From Sporomusa acidovorans (GTDB taxonomy: Bacteria; Bacillota; Negativicutes; Sporomusales; Sporomusaceae): 64,000 bases of DNA. This document shows positions 41,619 through 49,911 of this stretch, piece by piece. A program made the translations under genes and the position numbers. The notes under the pieces were generated by a model. It worked only from the letters and a program-made list of their open reading frames with translations. It searched no databases and was not told where the DNA came from. Numbering within the stretch: the stretch's first letter is position 1; every line of letters begins with the position of its first letter. The stretch covers positions 1-64,000 of the forward strand of contig NZ_FNAM01000034.1 of the NCBI RefSeq assembly GCF_900101845.1. The letters run 5' to 3'.

Positions 41619-42959
41619 ATGAATTGGGTAGAAAAAGACCTACAACATATTTGGCACCCTTGTTCACAAATGAAAGATTATGAAGACTTACCGCCAATTG
41701 TCATTGACCATGCCCAAGGTTCCTGCCTGTACGATATGAACGGCAACCGCTATGTGGATGTTGTCAGTTCCTGGTGGTGTAACCTGTTGGGGCATTGCAA
41801 CGAACGCGTTAATCACGCGGTTAAGGCTCAAATTGACAGACTTGAGCATGTCATTTTCGCTAACTTTTCCCATACTCCCGCTATCAACCTATGCAGTCGA
41901 CTTTCCCCCTTGCTGCCGCCGGGACTCACTAAATTTTTGTTTACCGATAACGGTTCTTCGGCAGTGGAAGCAGCTCTGAAAATGAGCTTGCAGTATCATT
42001 ATCAGACAGGCAACCCGCAAAAAACCCGGTTTATGGCGTTAAGTAACGCCTACCATGGAGAAACTGTCGGCGCCTTGTCAGTTGGCGGGGTGGATTTGTA
42101 TTCCCGCATCTATAAACCGATGCTAATGGATATTATCCGGGTGGACGGACCGGACTGCTATCGCTGCCCCTATGAAAAAAGCCGTGACAATTGCCAGACG
42201 GAATGCTTTGCTGCCGCGGAACAGGCCCTGGCGGAATACGCCGATACGGTCTGTGCTTTTATTGTGGAACCGCTCGTACAGGGCGCAGCCGGCATGAAGA
42301 TCTACCCGCCAGGCTACCTGAAAAAACTTCGCCAGGCTTGTACGCACTACCATGTCCACCTGATTGCCGATGAAATCGCCACCGGTTTTGGCCGGACAGG
42401 CAAGCTGTTTGCCTGTGAACATGCCTCTGTTTCGCCTGATATCCTGTGCCTCTCCAAGGGGCTGACCGGCGGCTACCTTCCCATGGCGCTGGCTGTAACC
42501 ACGCAACCAATCTATGAGGCGTTTTACGCCGATTACAGTGAAGGCAAAGCCTTCCTGCACAGCCATACCTACAGCGGCAACCCGCTGGCCTGCTCGGCCG
42601 CCAATGCAGTACTTTCCATCTTGCAGGAAGAACGCATCCTGGAAACCGCGGCGGAAAATGCCAAATATTTTCGTCAATTGATTAATGACAGTTTGATCCG
42701 CCACAAACATGTGGGGGAAATCCGTTCCATTGGCCTAATTAATGCAATTGAGCTGGTAGCCGACAGAGCCGGCAAACAGCCTTTTGCTTCCCAGCGGCGA
42801 ATCGGCTATCAAATTTACAAAAAAGCACTCACTAAAGGTGTTTTGCTCAGGCCATTGGGGGATGTCCTCTACTTTAACCCGCCGCTGACAATCAGCCGTG
42901 AAGAAATGGACTTTGCCGTCCGGGTATGCAGGGAATGTATTTGTGATGTCTTAGAGTAG
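41619..42959 (+). CDS. bioA: Adenosylmethionine-8-amino-7-oxononanoate aminotransferase
   Basis: 446 residues of the class III aminotransferase fold. PLP lysine in [12 protein letters not shown], Asp in [14 protein letters not shown]-terminal [13 protein letters not shown] and [10 protein letters not shown] as in BioA. A cysteine-containing insert ([17 protein letters not shown]) follows position 180, as in some Firmicute BioA. No bioF, bioW or pimeloyl genes accompany it, so 8-amino-7-oxononanoate must come from elsewhere in the genome or by uptake. Confidence 0.94.
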   Translation: MNWVEKDLQHIWHPCSQMKDYEDLPPIVIDHAQGSCLYDMNGNRYVDVVSSWWCNLLGHCNERVNHAVKAQIDRLEHVIFANFSHTPAINLCSRLSPLLPPGLTKFLFTDNGSSAVEAALKMSLQYHYQTGNPQKTRFMALSNAYHGETVGALSVGGVDLYSRIYKPMLMDIIRVDGPDCYRCPYEKSRDNCQTECFAAAEQALAEYADTVCAFIVEPLVQGAAGMKIYPPGYLKKLRQACTHYHVHLIADEIATGFGRTGKLFACEHASVSPDILCLSKGLTGGYLPMALAVTTQPIYEAFYADYSEGKAFLHSHTYSGNPLACSAANAVLSILQEERILETAAENAKYFRQLINDSLIRHKHVGEIRSIGLINAIELVADRAGKQPFASQRRIGYQIYKKALTKGVLLRPLGDVLYFNPPLTISREEMDFAVRVCRECICDVLE

Positions 42960-42970
42960 TAAAAGTGTTA

Positions 42971-43018
42971 AAAGGTAAAGGGTATCTCAGCAGTCTGTTG
43001 AGATGCCCTTTACCTTTT
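42971..43018 (+). terminator. Terminator of the bio operon
   Basis: AAAGGTAAAGGGTATCTCA pairs with TGAGATGCCCTTTACCTTT, a 19-bp stem with one G-T pair and a nine-base loop, followed by TTAAT. It begins 12 bases after the bioA stop. Confidence 0.9.
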
Positions 43019-43042
43019 AATCCAGACTCAGGTGGGTGGAGG

Positions 43043-43222
43043 AAGGTTACTAACACCCTGGCAAAAGAAAATCTTTATTGGATTTCATATATATGTACAA
43101 CGTGCTAAAGATTTTTGCAGGCGGGTGGTGTGTTGGCAAAAGCGGAAGTCAAACGCCAGTGGGGAGCGTTGGCAATACACCACCCGCCTGCGCCTGCAAA
43201 CTTTTTTAATGTGGATTACATA
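43043..43222. repeat. Dispersed repeat, copy 8 (most complete, composite)
   Basis: The first part (43058-43093, aacaccctggcaaaag and the cttattggattt-type end) is a right end of the CAGGGTGTTGG subtype. The second part (43094-43222) is the longest GCAGGCGGGTGGTGT copy: tgtacaacgtgctaaag, left arm gcaggcgggtggtgtgttgg, 34-base centre, right arm accacccgcctgcgcctgc, and end aatgtggattacatata. Together they fill most of 42960-43289, where no gene is seen. Confidence 0.75.
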
Positions 43223-43266
43223 TAACAAACGATGGGAAGCCGGTTACTGCTCCCCATCGTTTGTTA
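43223..43266 (-). terminator. Hairpin terminator of the small membrane protein gene
   Basis: TAACAAACGATGGG (43223-43236) pairs perfectly with CCCATCGTTTGTTA (43253-43266). The T run on the minus strand is weak, so efficiency is uncertain. It follows the stop codon at 43290. Confidence 0.65.
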
Positions 43267-43289
43267 TTGCCTTATTTATATTTGGCTCT

Positions 43290-43439
43290 CTAGTACCAAT
43301 CCGGCTTATTGCATAACGACAGTCTCGGACCAATATCAAAGAAGAATGTTTGACTGTCAAACAACACAAATTTAATAATTGCCTCAACGACAAACAGGAT
43401 TGCAGCCAGACTCCCTGGTGCCATAATTAATTTAAACAT
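43290..43439 (-). CDS. Small membrane protein, 49 aa
   Basis: ATG 43439 with GGTGGTGAG in front. The product starts MFKLIMAPGSLAAILFVVEA, continues as one hydrophobic helix (about residues 8-27), then DSQTFFFDIGPRLSLCNKPDW and a C-terminal Tyr. A stem-loop follows. It lies between the bio operon and gap on the minus strand. No family recognised; being short, it needs expression evidence. Confidence 0.5.
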   Translation of the reverse strand: MFKLIMAPGSLAAILFVVEAIIKFVLFDSQTFFFDIGPRLSLCNKPDWY

Positions 43440-43525
43440 TTCTCACCACCGCTTTAGTATTGGCATTCAACTATCTTGATGCTACATAATATGTTTATAC
43501 CGTCCTAGTGGTGAAAATAGCCGTA

Positions 43526-43561
43526 AACAAAAGCCCTCTAATTCATTGAACTAGAGGGCTT
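43526..43561 (-). terminator. Terminator of gap
   Basis: AAGCCCTCTA pairs with TAGAGGGCTT across an 11-base loop, followed by TTTTG on the minus strand, 15 bases after the gap stop codon. Confidence 0.85.
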
Positions 43562-43576
43562 CGCCGTAAGCTACCG

Positions 43577-44623
43577 CTAACCGATGGCTTTTAAGTTTTG
43601 ATAGCTGCTTTCCTTGTCAGATACCATTTGGCTAACATATTGAGCCAAATCAATTACCCGGCAGGAATAACCCCATTCATTGTCATACCAGGCAAGTAAT
43701 TTGAGCTTGCGCTTATCAATTACCATTGTTGAAAGGGCATCTACAATAGCCGAATGGCTGTTATTTAAAAAGTCACTGGATACCAGCGGCTCTTCACAAT
43801 ATTCGATAATGCCGCGCAGCGAATGCCTGGCAGACCGCTTTAACGCCTGATTAACCTCTTCCACCGTAACATCTCGCTTTAGTTCAACGACCAAATCAGT
43901 CAGCGAAACATTCGGCACCGGCACCCGCACCGATATGCCGTTTAATTTTCCCTTTAACTCAGGTATAACGAGGCCGATTGCCTTAGCTGCCCCGGTGGTG
44001 GTCGGAACAATGGATTGCACACAGCTTCTAGCGCGTCGCGGATCTTTATGGCTGTTATCCAAGACGCGCTGATCAGTAGTAAACGCATGAATGGTAGACA
44101 TGAATCCGTTTACAATTCCGAAATTATCATGAATAACTTTGACAACAGGTGCTAAGCAGTTCGTTGTACACGAAGCATTGGAAATAACATGGTGCAAATC
44201 CGGATTATAGGTGGTTTCGTTAACTCCCATAACGATGGTAGGAATATTGTCCTTGGCCGGAGCTGTAATGATCACCTTTTTAGCGCCATTATTTAAATGC
44301 ACTTGGCAGTCCTTGCCGGAATTAAATTTTCCGGTTGATTCAATAACAACATCCACATCCAGCTTGCCCCATGGCAGATTAGCCGGATTGCGATCAGACA
44401 GAATCGTGATTGGACGGCCATCAATAATAATTTCAGTATCTGTCGCCTCAACGGTATGATTAAGTTTGCCATGGGTAGAATCATATTTTAACAGGTGAGC
44501 CGAAGCCCTGGCATCAGAAGTGCTATTAATTGCCACCACTTGCATTGCCTTATTATCTAATGCAGCCCGAAGACACATTCTCCCAATTCGCCCAAAACCA
44601 TTAATTCCTATTTTTGTTACCAC
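43577..44623 (-). CDS. gapB: Glyceraldehyde-3-phosphate dehydrogenase, GapB-like
   Basis: 348 residues. Catalytic Cys152 in SNASCTTNCLAP, catalytic His in IHAFTTDQ, and YDNEWGYSCRV. At the end of the second beta strand the sequence is VAINSTSD, not INDL as in NAD-dependent glycolytic GapA; this and the overall similarity (HLLKYDSTHGKL, PHSAIVD-like C-terminus) match Bacillus GapB, which works in gluconeogenesis with NADP. Cofactor preference is thus inferred. Start is GTG 44623 with GGAGGGA seven bases upstream. No pgk or other glycolytic gene is adjacent. Confidence 0.92.
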   Translation of the reverse strand: MVTKIGINGFGRIGRMCLRAALDNKAMQVVAINSTSDARASAHLLKYDSTHGKLNHTVEATDTEIIIDGRPITILSDRNPANLPWGKLDVDVVIESTGKFNSGKDCQVHLNNGAKKVIITAPAKDNIPTIVMGVNETTYNPDLHHVISNASCTTNCLAPVVKVIHDNFGIVNGFMSTIHAFTTDQRVLDNSHKDPRRARSCVQSIVPTTTGAAKAIGLVIPELKGKLNGISVRVPVPNVSLTDLVVELKRDVTVEEVNQALKRSARHSLRGIIEYCEEPLVSSDFLNNSHSAIVDALSTMVIDKRKLKLLAWYDNEWGYSCRVIDLAQYVSQMVSDKESSYQNLKAIG

Positions 44624-44644
44624 TGTCTTCCCTCCATATTAAAT

Positions 44645-44676
44645 AGTATAGACTCTTTTATAATATAGTCTATGCT
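44645..44676. promoter_or_regulatory. Inverted repeat upstream of gap
   Basis: AGTATAGACT (44645-44654) and AGTCTATGCT (44667-44676) form a 9/10 inverted repeat with a 12-base AT-rich spacer, 22-53 bases upstream of the gap start. Position suits an operator or a 5' leader hairpin. It does not fit a box I can name. Confidence 0.45.
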
Positions 44677-44895
44677 AAACAACATTTACGGTAATTAGTA
44701 TAGCACAATTGTTTTTCTTATTCAATTATAGAATATGCCATTAATAAAAGTATCGTCTTATTAAAAACCATTTTCCAACAGTCACCTAACAACAGAACCT
44801 GCAGTGGCTGCTATAGCAGAAGGAAAATGAAAATCGTTCATAGAATGCCTTACAAAGAAACTTATTTTCATTTGCATACTATCTGGAGGCGAACT

Positions 44896-46134
44896 ATGTT
44901 ACACATTATCAAAACAATGGTTATTATGGTCTTTTTTACTTTTTTGACGGTTTGCGCACAGGCTCAGGAAGGTAAAATTGAATTATTATGGCCCAATGCT
45001 GAGGATGCGGTCATGTATGAGTTGGAGATTGCCACAGTCCCGGTAAATAAAAATATACAGGCAGCTCAAGAACAGATTATCTATACGGCAACCAACATTT
45101 ATACCCCTGGTGTTCAATTACCGTTATCCTTATTGGAGGGGCAAGATCTTAAAAAGTTATATTTCCGGGCCCGGCCGTTAGACTTAGATAAAAACCCCGT
45201 AGGCCCTTTTTCCCTGCCACGGAGTCTCGCGGATATGAGTTTGAATCCGATCAAACCAACCCCCACGGCATTTTTTAATGATCGTCCGGTTCCCTTATAT
45301 CCTGTTTACTCTTGGATTCCCGTAGCGGGAGCTGTCAAATATGAAATTGAAATTACTGACCATTGGCCGGAATCTTTAAATGGAACGGAACCGTCCAAAT
45401 ACCGGATACGTTCCTATTCTGCCGGGCAGGGGTTTGATTTTTACGATCCCAACCCCTTTCGCAATGATGGGATTTATTATTGGCGCGTTCTTGCCTATAA
45501 TGCCGACAACCGGCCAATTGGACTGTACTCGGATCCTGTTCTCTTGCAAGTAAAAACCGGCAGTTGTGACTGGGCAACCTTCGGCGACAGTATTACCCAT
45601 GGCGGCGGGGCCATTTCCAATCCGCCATCAGATGGCCGTTTCGACTATGCAACTTATCTGCCATATGAGGTACAAAATCTGGGCAAAAGCGGCGATACAG
45701 CGGCCATGCTGGAACAACGCTTTGATCAGGATGTACTGCCATTTCAGCCTAAGTATCTATTGATTTTAGGAGGCAGCAACAGCATCCGGGGAGGAACAAG
45801 CGCAACTTCTGTAATAGCATCTTTAGCCGCTATTAAACAAAAATGTTTAGAAAACAATATCAGGCCGATTTTTTTGACACTTCCCCCCATAAATCCCGAG
45901 CGTATTCTCCGTGTTTTTAACGAGGAAACCGCGCCAAATTGGCAGACCGAATTGGCTAAAGTAAATACATTTATTAAAAGCCAACCCGATTATGTCGATA
46001 TTTACCCGGCTTTAGTCGATGAGCAGGGATTCTTACCTGTTAAATATGCGCAAGATGGTCTTCATCCTGATATTTCAGCAAAAAAAATCATCGGCCGTAA
46101 AGTATCGGATTATCTTAAAGAACACTCTTTATAA
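44896..46134 (+). CDS. Exported SGNH/GDSL hydrolase with N-terminal Fn3-like domains
   Basis: 412 residues from ATG 44896 (GGAGG six bases upstream; the frame extends upstream without a ribosome site). Signal peptide cut after VCAQA. Residues about 25-235 form two Fn3-like beta-sandwiches (IELLWPNAEDAVMYELEIA, YSWIPVAGAVKYEIEIT, IYYWRVLAYN). The C-terminal hydrolase domain has block I FGDSITHGGG, block III-like LGGSNSIRGG and block V DGLHPD with the catalytic Asp and His. The target is probably an acylated surface or extracellular carbohydrate or lipid. Stands alone. Confidence 0.85.
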   Translation: MLHIIKTMVIMVFFTFLTVCAQAQEGKIELLWPNAEDAVMYELEIATVPVNKNIQAAQEQIIYTATNIYTPGVQLPLSLLEGQDLKKLYFRARPLDLDKNPVGPFSLPRSLADMSLNPIKPTPTAFFNDRPVPLYPVYSWIPVAGAVKYEIEITDHWPESLNGTEPSKYRIRSYSAGQGFDFYDPNPFRNDGIYYWRVLAYNADNRPIGLYSDPVLLQVKTGSCDWATFGDSITHGGGAISNPPSDGRFDYATYLPYEVQNLGKSGDTAAMLEQRFDQDVLPFQPKYLLILGGSNSIRGGTSATSVIASLAAIKQKCLENNIRPIFLTLPPINPERILRVFNEETAPNWQTELAKVNTFIKSQPDYVDIYPALVDEQGFLPVKYAQDGLHPDISAKKIIGRKVSDYLKEHSL

Positions 46135-46200
46135 GCCTTTCCTTGCCACTGGAAAGGGAAGGCAAGCATGAATAATATGTACTAAGTGAAAACTGCAAAA

Positions 46201-46245
46201 AAACAGCTATTTGTCCATTACCGGATAAATAGCTGTTTTCCCTTT
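46201..46245 (+). terminator. Terminator of the SGNH hydrolase gene
   Basis: AAACAGCTATTTGTCC pairs with GGATAAATAGCTGTTT, followed by TTCCCTTTCC. Located 66 bases past the stop codon. The remaining bases to 46424 are the AT-rich kdpD upstream region. Confidence 0.8.
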
Positions 46246-46424
46246 CCCCAACGATTAGAATAACGCTGCGCAATTTCCAATAAAGACTTTTAAAGCAATA
46301 AGAGGAAATAGACTATATTTTACACAATGTAATGTTTTAAAGAAAGTAAAAAATCATCCATTCTTTTATTGGCAAAAGGAGTATACTTAGAACAGATTAA
46401 CAGGAGAGGAATACAAGGATATCC

Positions 46425-49094
46425 ATGAAAGATACAGTGAAACCAAAAGGTAATTTGACGGTTTTTTTAGGAGCCGCACCGGGAGTTGGCAAAACCTATA
46501 CGATGCTGGAGGCCGCTCAGCAACGGTTACAGGAAGGGCATGATGTTGTCGTCGCCTGGGCAAACACCCATGGAATGCCGGAAACTGAACGGCTGCTGGC
46601 TGAGCTTCCGCAAATACCGCTGCCTTTCCGCAATCCTGAAGATCACCACTTGCCGGAGATGGATATTGACGCCATTCTTAACCGCAGACCGGAGTTAGTC
46701 CTAGTGGATGATCTATCCCATACCAATATTCCGGGGTCGCGCCATGTTCGCCGTTTTCAGGATATCGAGGAAATTCTAAAAGCAGGCATCGATGTTTATA
46801 CGACCCTTAATATTCAACATATCGAAAGCTTGAACGACATCGTCACCAAAATAACAGGCGTAATTGTTAACGAAACAGTTCCTGATCATATTTTAGAAAA
46901 TGCGGACAGTGTCCAACTTATCGACATACCTTCTGAGGAATTGCTGAAGCGCCTAAAAGAAGGCAAAGTTAACATTCCGCCTGAAACAGAACCGATTATG
47001 CGTAAATTTTTCCGTCCGGGTAATATCAATGCCTTGCGGGAAATGTCGTTACGCTTTACCGCTAACCGCGTCGATAAAGATTTAAGCGAATATATGGTTG
47101 AGCATAAAATTGAGGGGCCCTGGCCGGCGGCAGAACGTGTCATGGTATGTGTAAGTGCCAGTCCCTTTTCCGCACAGTTAATTCGTGCTGCCCGCCGGCT
47201 GGCGGCAGGTATCCAAGCGGAACTGTTAGCCGTCCATATTGAAGCGCCTGCCCGCCGGTTTCCCGTGGGCGATAAAGAGCGGGACAGAGTAGCCCGTAAC
47301 ATGCGGCTTGCCGAAGATCTCGGCGCCAAAACACTAACAATCATCGGTAAAGACCTGGTTCAGGAAATTATTGAAGTAGCTTGTGCACAAAATGTGTCAG
47401 CTATTGTTATCGGCAAACCACAGCACAGCCGTTTATGGGAACTCTGGCATGGCTCATTAGTGGATAAACTCATTCGCCATAGTGGCGGCATAAACATTTA
47501 TGTGATTCGCGGAGCCGCTGAGCAGGATCAGGACACCGGCATCCGGACAACCGCAAAACCAGAAGGAGTTAACTGGCGTCAATATTTCGGCGGATTAGCC
47601 ATGATAACGCTGGCAACACTGTTTTCGCTTTACTTTCTCGAAAAGCTGGAGCTCATCAATATTGCCTTACTTTATCAGCTTCCTGTTGTTATGAGCGCTT
47701 TCTGGTGGGGAAGGTGGCCTTCTTATTTTGCAGCCCTCTGCGGGTTGGCTGCCTTTGATTTTTTGTTTGTACCGCCAACCCTGACCTTTAGTGTTGCCGA
47801 TATTCGCTATTTATGGAGTTTTATCACCTTTCTGATAATGGCCTTTGTTATCGGCGGCCGAACGGAACTTTTACGCCGGGAAGCGACTTCCGCCCGACAA
47901 CGGGAAATCAGCACCCGCGCCTTATATCAGTTTAGCAGGGAAATTGCGGGCATTATTGATTTAGACCTGATTTCCCAGGAATTAGTCAAACAGGCTGCTG
48001 ATACGCTTGGCAGTTCCGTTCTGGTAATGCTGCCTGATTCATCAGGGCAACTATCGATCCGGGCTGCAAGCCATGCACACCCTGACGGCAGTAACCAATT
48101 GTCGCCAAACCCCACTGAAATGGCCGCCGCCCGCTGGAGTTTTGAACATGCTCAGGTGGCCGGCCGCTCGACTGATACCCTTTCCTCTGCCAGATATCTG
48201 TATACACCACTTAAAACGAATGATAACATTGTCGGCGTTCTGGGCATTTATGTAAAAGAAAAAAATGTTCTGCCGGAAGAGAAACGCCTGATTGATGCCT
48301 GGGCAGGACTAGCGGCTATTGCCGTGGAACGTGTCAAACTGGCGGCTCAGGCCAGGGAAGCCTCCTTGCTTTTGGAATCAGATCGGCTGCGTACCGCCCT
48401 GTTTAACTCCATTTCTCATGAATTAAGAACACCGTTATCCTCCATTATCGGCTCGGTTTCTACACTGGTGGAAGCTGAGAAACTGTACTCGGAAGCCGCC
48501 AGACATGAGCTGCTCGAAACCATTCAAGACGGTGCGGCAAGAATGGAACGTATTATTGCTAATCTTTTAGATACAGCCCGCCTGGAAAGCGGCATGATGC
48601 AACTAAAAATAGACTGGTGTGATATCGAAGATATTATTGGCGCCTCGCTGAACCGGCTTAGGAAAAGAACGGAACGCTATATTCTTACTGTTAAAACAGC
48701 TCCGGACATACCGATGATGAAAGCCGACTGTGTCTTATTAGAGCAGGTTCTCGTTAACATTATTGACAACGCCATGAAATATTCACCTGACGGCAGCGAA
48801 ATCCTGATTAGCGCCAAACCCAAAGAGGCAGCCGTTCTTATTTCCGTGTCCGATAACGGCATAGGCATACCGGCAGAAGATCTTACTAAAATATTCGATA
48901 AGTTTTACCGGATACAGCAACCCAAACATGTTAGCGGCACCGGTTTGGGATTATCCATCTGCAAAGGCATCGTTGAAGCCCATGGCGGCGTAATCTGGGC
49001 TGAAAGAAAGCCTGGCGGGGGATCAACCATTTCGTTTCAAATCCCGGTGGGGGAAAAAGTTGTTATTCCTGAAAGGATGGTTAACACATTGTGA
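46425..49094 (+). CDS. kdpD: Sensor histidine kinase KdpD
   Basis: 889 residues, full length. Order of domains: KdpD N-terminal ATP-binding domain (GAAPGVGKTYTML near residue 16; VLVDDLSHTNIPGSRH), universal-stress-like domain (about 225-360), four membrane helices of DUF4118 (about 385-475), GAF-like region, HisKA with the phospho-acceptor in SISHELRTPLSS, and HATPase with NAMKYSPDG, DNGIGIP and GTGLGLSICKG. KdpD senses low potassium or osmotic stress and phosphorylates KdpE, encoded with a four-base overlap. No kdpFABC pump genes are nearby; the gene behind kdpE encodes another K+ importer. Confidence 0.95.
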   Translation: MKDTVKPKGNLTVFLGAAPGVGKTYTMLEAAQQRLQEGHDVVVAWANTHGMPETERLLAELPQIPLPFRNPEDHHLPEMDIDAILNRRPELVLVDDLSHTNIPGSRHVRRFQDIEEILKAGIDVYTTLNIQHIESLNDIVTKITGVIVNETVPDHILENADSVQLIDIPSEELLKRLKEGKVNIPPETEPIMRKFFRPGNINALREMSLRFTANRVDKDLSEYMVEHKIEGPWPAAERVMVCVSASPFSAQLIRAARRLAAGIQAELLAVHIEAPARRFPVGDKERDRVARNMRLAEDLGAKTLTIIGKDLVQEIIEVACAQNVSAIVIGKPQHSRLWELWHGSLVDKLIRHSGGINIYVIRGAAEQDQDTGIRTTAKPEGVNWRQYFGGLAMITLATLFSLYFLEKLELINIALLYQLPVVMSAFWWGRWPSYFAALCGLAAFDFLFVPPTLTFSVADIRYLWSFITFLIMAFVIGGRTELLRREATSARQREISTRALYQFSREIAGIIDLDLISQELVKQAADTLGSSVLVMLPDSSGQLSIRAASHAHPDGSNQLSPNPTEMAAARWSFEHAQVAGRSTDTLSSARYLYTPLKTNDNIVGVLGIYVKEKNVLPEEKRLIDAWAGLAAIAVERVKLAAQAREASLLLESDRLRTALFNSISHELRTPLSSIIGSVSTLVEAEKLYSEAARHELLETIQDGAARMERIIANLLDTARLESGMMQLKIDWCDIEDIIGASLNRLRKRTERYILTVKTAPDIPMMKADCVLLEQVLVNIIDNAMKYSPDGSEILISAKPKEAAVLISVSDNGIGIPAEDLTKIFDKFYRIQQPKHVSGTGLGLSICKGIVEAHGGVIWAERKPGGGSTISFQIPVGEKVVIPERMVNTL

Positions 49095-49777
49095 AAAAAG
49101 GCATGCGTATCCTTATTATTGATGACGAGCCACAAATTAGAAAACTTTTAAAAGTTGCGCTCGGTGCGCACGGCTATGAAATTGAGGAAGCGACTACAGG
49201 AGTTGACGGTATTAGCCGGACGGCCACGTTTAAGCCGGATCTTCTCATTATCGATTTGGGTCTGCCGGATATAGACGGCAAAGATGTGGTCAAAACAATA
49301 CGGGAATGGTCGCAAACACCAATTATTGTGTTAACCGTACGTGATCAGGAAGAGGAAAAAATCGAAGCCCTTGACGCCGGTGCTGATGATTATGTCACCA
49401 AACCGTTCAGTGTGGGAGAACTCATGGCCAGAATGCGGGTATCACTCCGGCGGGCGGCTGCTTCCGAACATGAACCGGTAATAACCTGCGGTGATCTTGT
49501 GGTTGATCTGGTACAACGGCGCGTGACCGTTGCCGGCAAGGAAATAAAACTAACTCCTACCGAATATGAACTCATCAAAATTCTGGCCCAGCACCGGGGA
49601 AGGGTCCTGACGCACAAACAGTTACTGAAAGCGGTTTGGGGTGCAGCTTATGACGAAGACACACACTATATCCGGGTCTATATTGGCCAGCTTCGCCGCA
49701 AGATCGAAGCCGACCCGACGCAGCCGCGCCATATCATTACCGAATCAGGTGTCGGCTATCGCTTAATGGACCATTAA
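49091..49777 (+). CDS. kdpE: Response regulator KdpE
   Basis: 228 residues of the OmpR/PhoB class. Receiver domain with acidic pocket IIDDEPQ, phospho-acceptor Asp in LIIDLGLPD and Lys in DYVTKPFS; C-terminal winged helix with LTPTEYELIKILAQHRGRVLTHKQLL and HYIRVYIGQLRRKIE. Start is GTG 49091, overlapping kdpD. Activates potassium-uptake genes; a KdpE-like site lies in the short gap before kimA. Confidence 0.95.
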   Translation: MKKGMRILIIDDEPQIRKLLKVALGAHGYEIEEATTGVDGISRTATFKPDLLIIDLGLPDIDGKDVVKTIREWSQTPIIVLTVRDQEEEKIEALDAGADDYVTKPFSVGELMARMRVSLRRAAASEHEPVITCGDLVVDLVQRRVTVAGKEIKLTPTEYELIKILAQHRGRVLTHKQLLKAVWGAAYDEDTHYIRVYIGQLRRKIEADPTQPRHIITESGVGYRLMDH

Positions 49778-49795
49778 CTGCCTGCTTGGCACGCA

Positions 49796-49818
49796 TTTCT
49801 TTATACTTTCTTTACATC
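49796..49818 (+). promoter_or_regulatory. KdpE-binding-like site upstream of kimA
   Basis: TTTCTTTATACTTTCTTTACA closely resembles the Escherichia coli KdpE site (TTTTTATA followed by CTTTTTTTACA). Forty-one bases downstream stands TACAAT (49860-49865) without a good -35 box at 17 bases, as expected of an activator-dependent promoter. The kimA start follows at 49912. Confidence 0.65.
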
Positions 49819-49911
49819 ATAGGACTATTTCTTGACGACATTTTTGCCGGCAACGAGGGTACAATAGTAGCTGTCAATAAAGAAATCTATCCATGATTGA
49901 GGAGAGTAACC

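Noticed and set aside
42123..42710. 195-codon minus-strand open frame inside bioA
   Set aside because: It is complementary to the well-conserved bioA coding sequence and has no promoter or ribosome site.
49778..49911. Cyclic di-AMP (ydaO-type) riboswitch before kimA
   Set aside because: The gap is only 134 bases, shorter than that riboswitch needs, and its conserved motifs were not seen.
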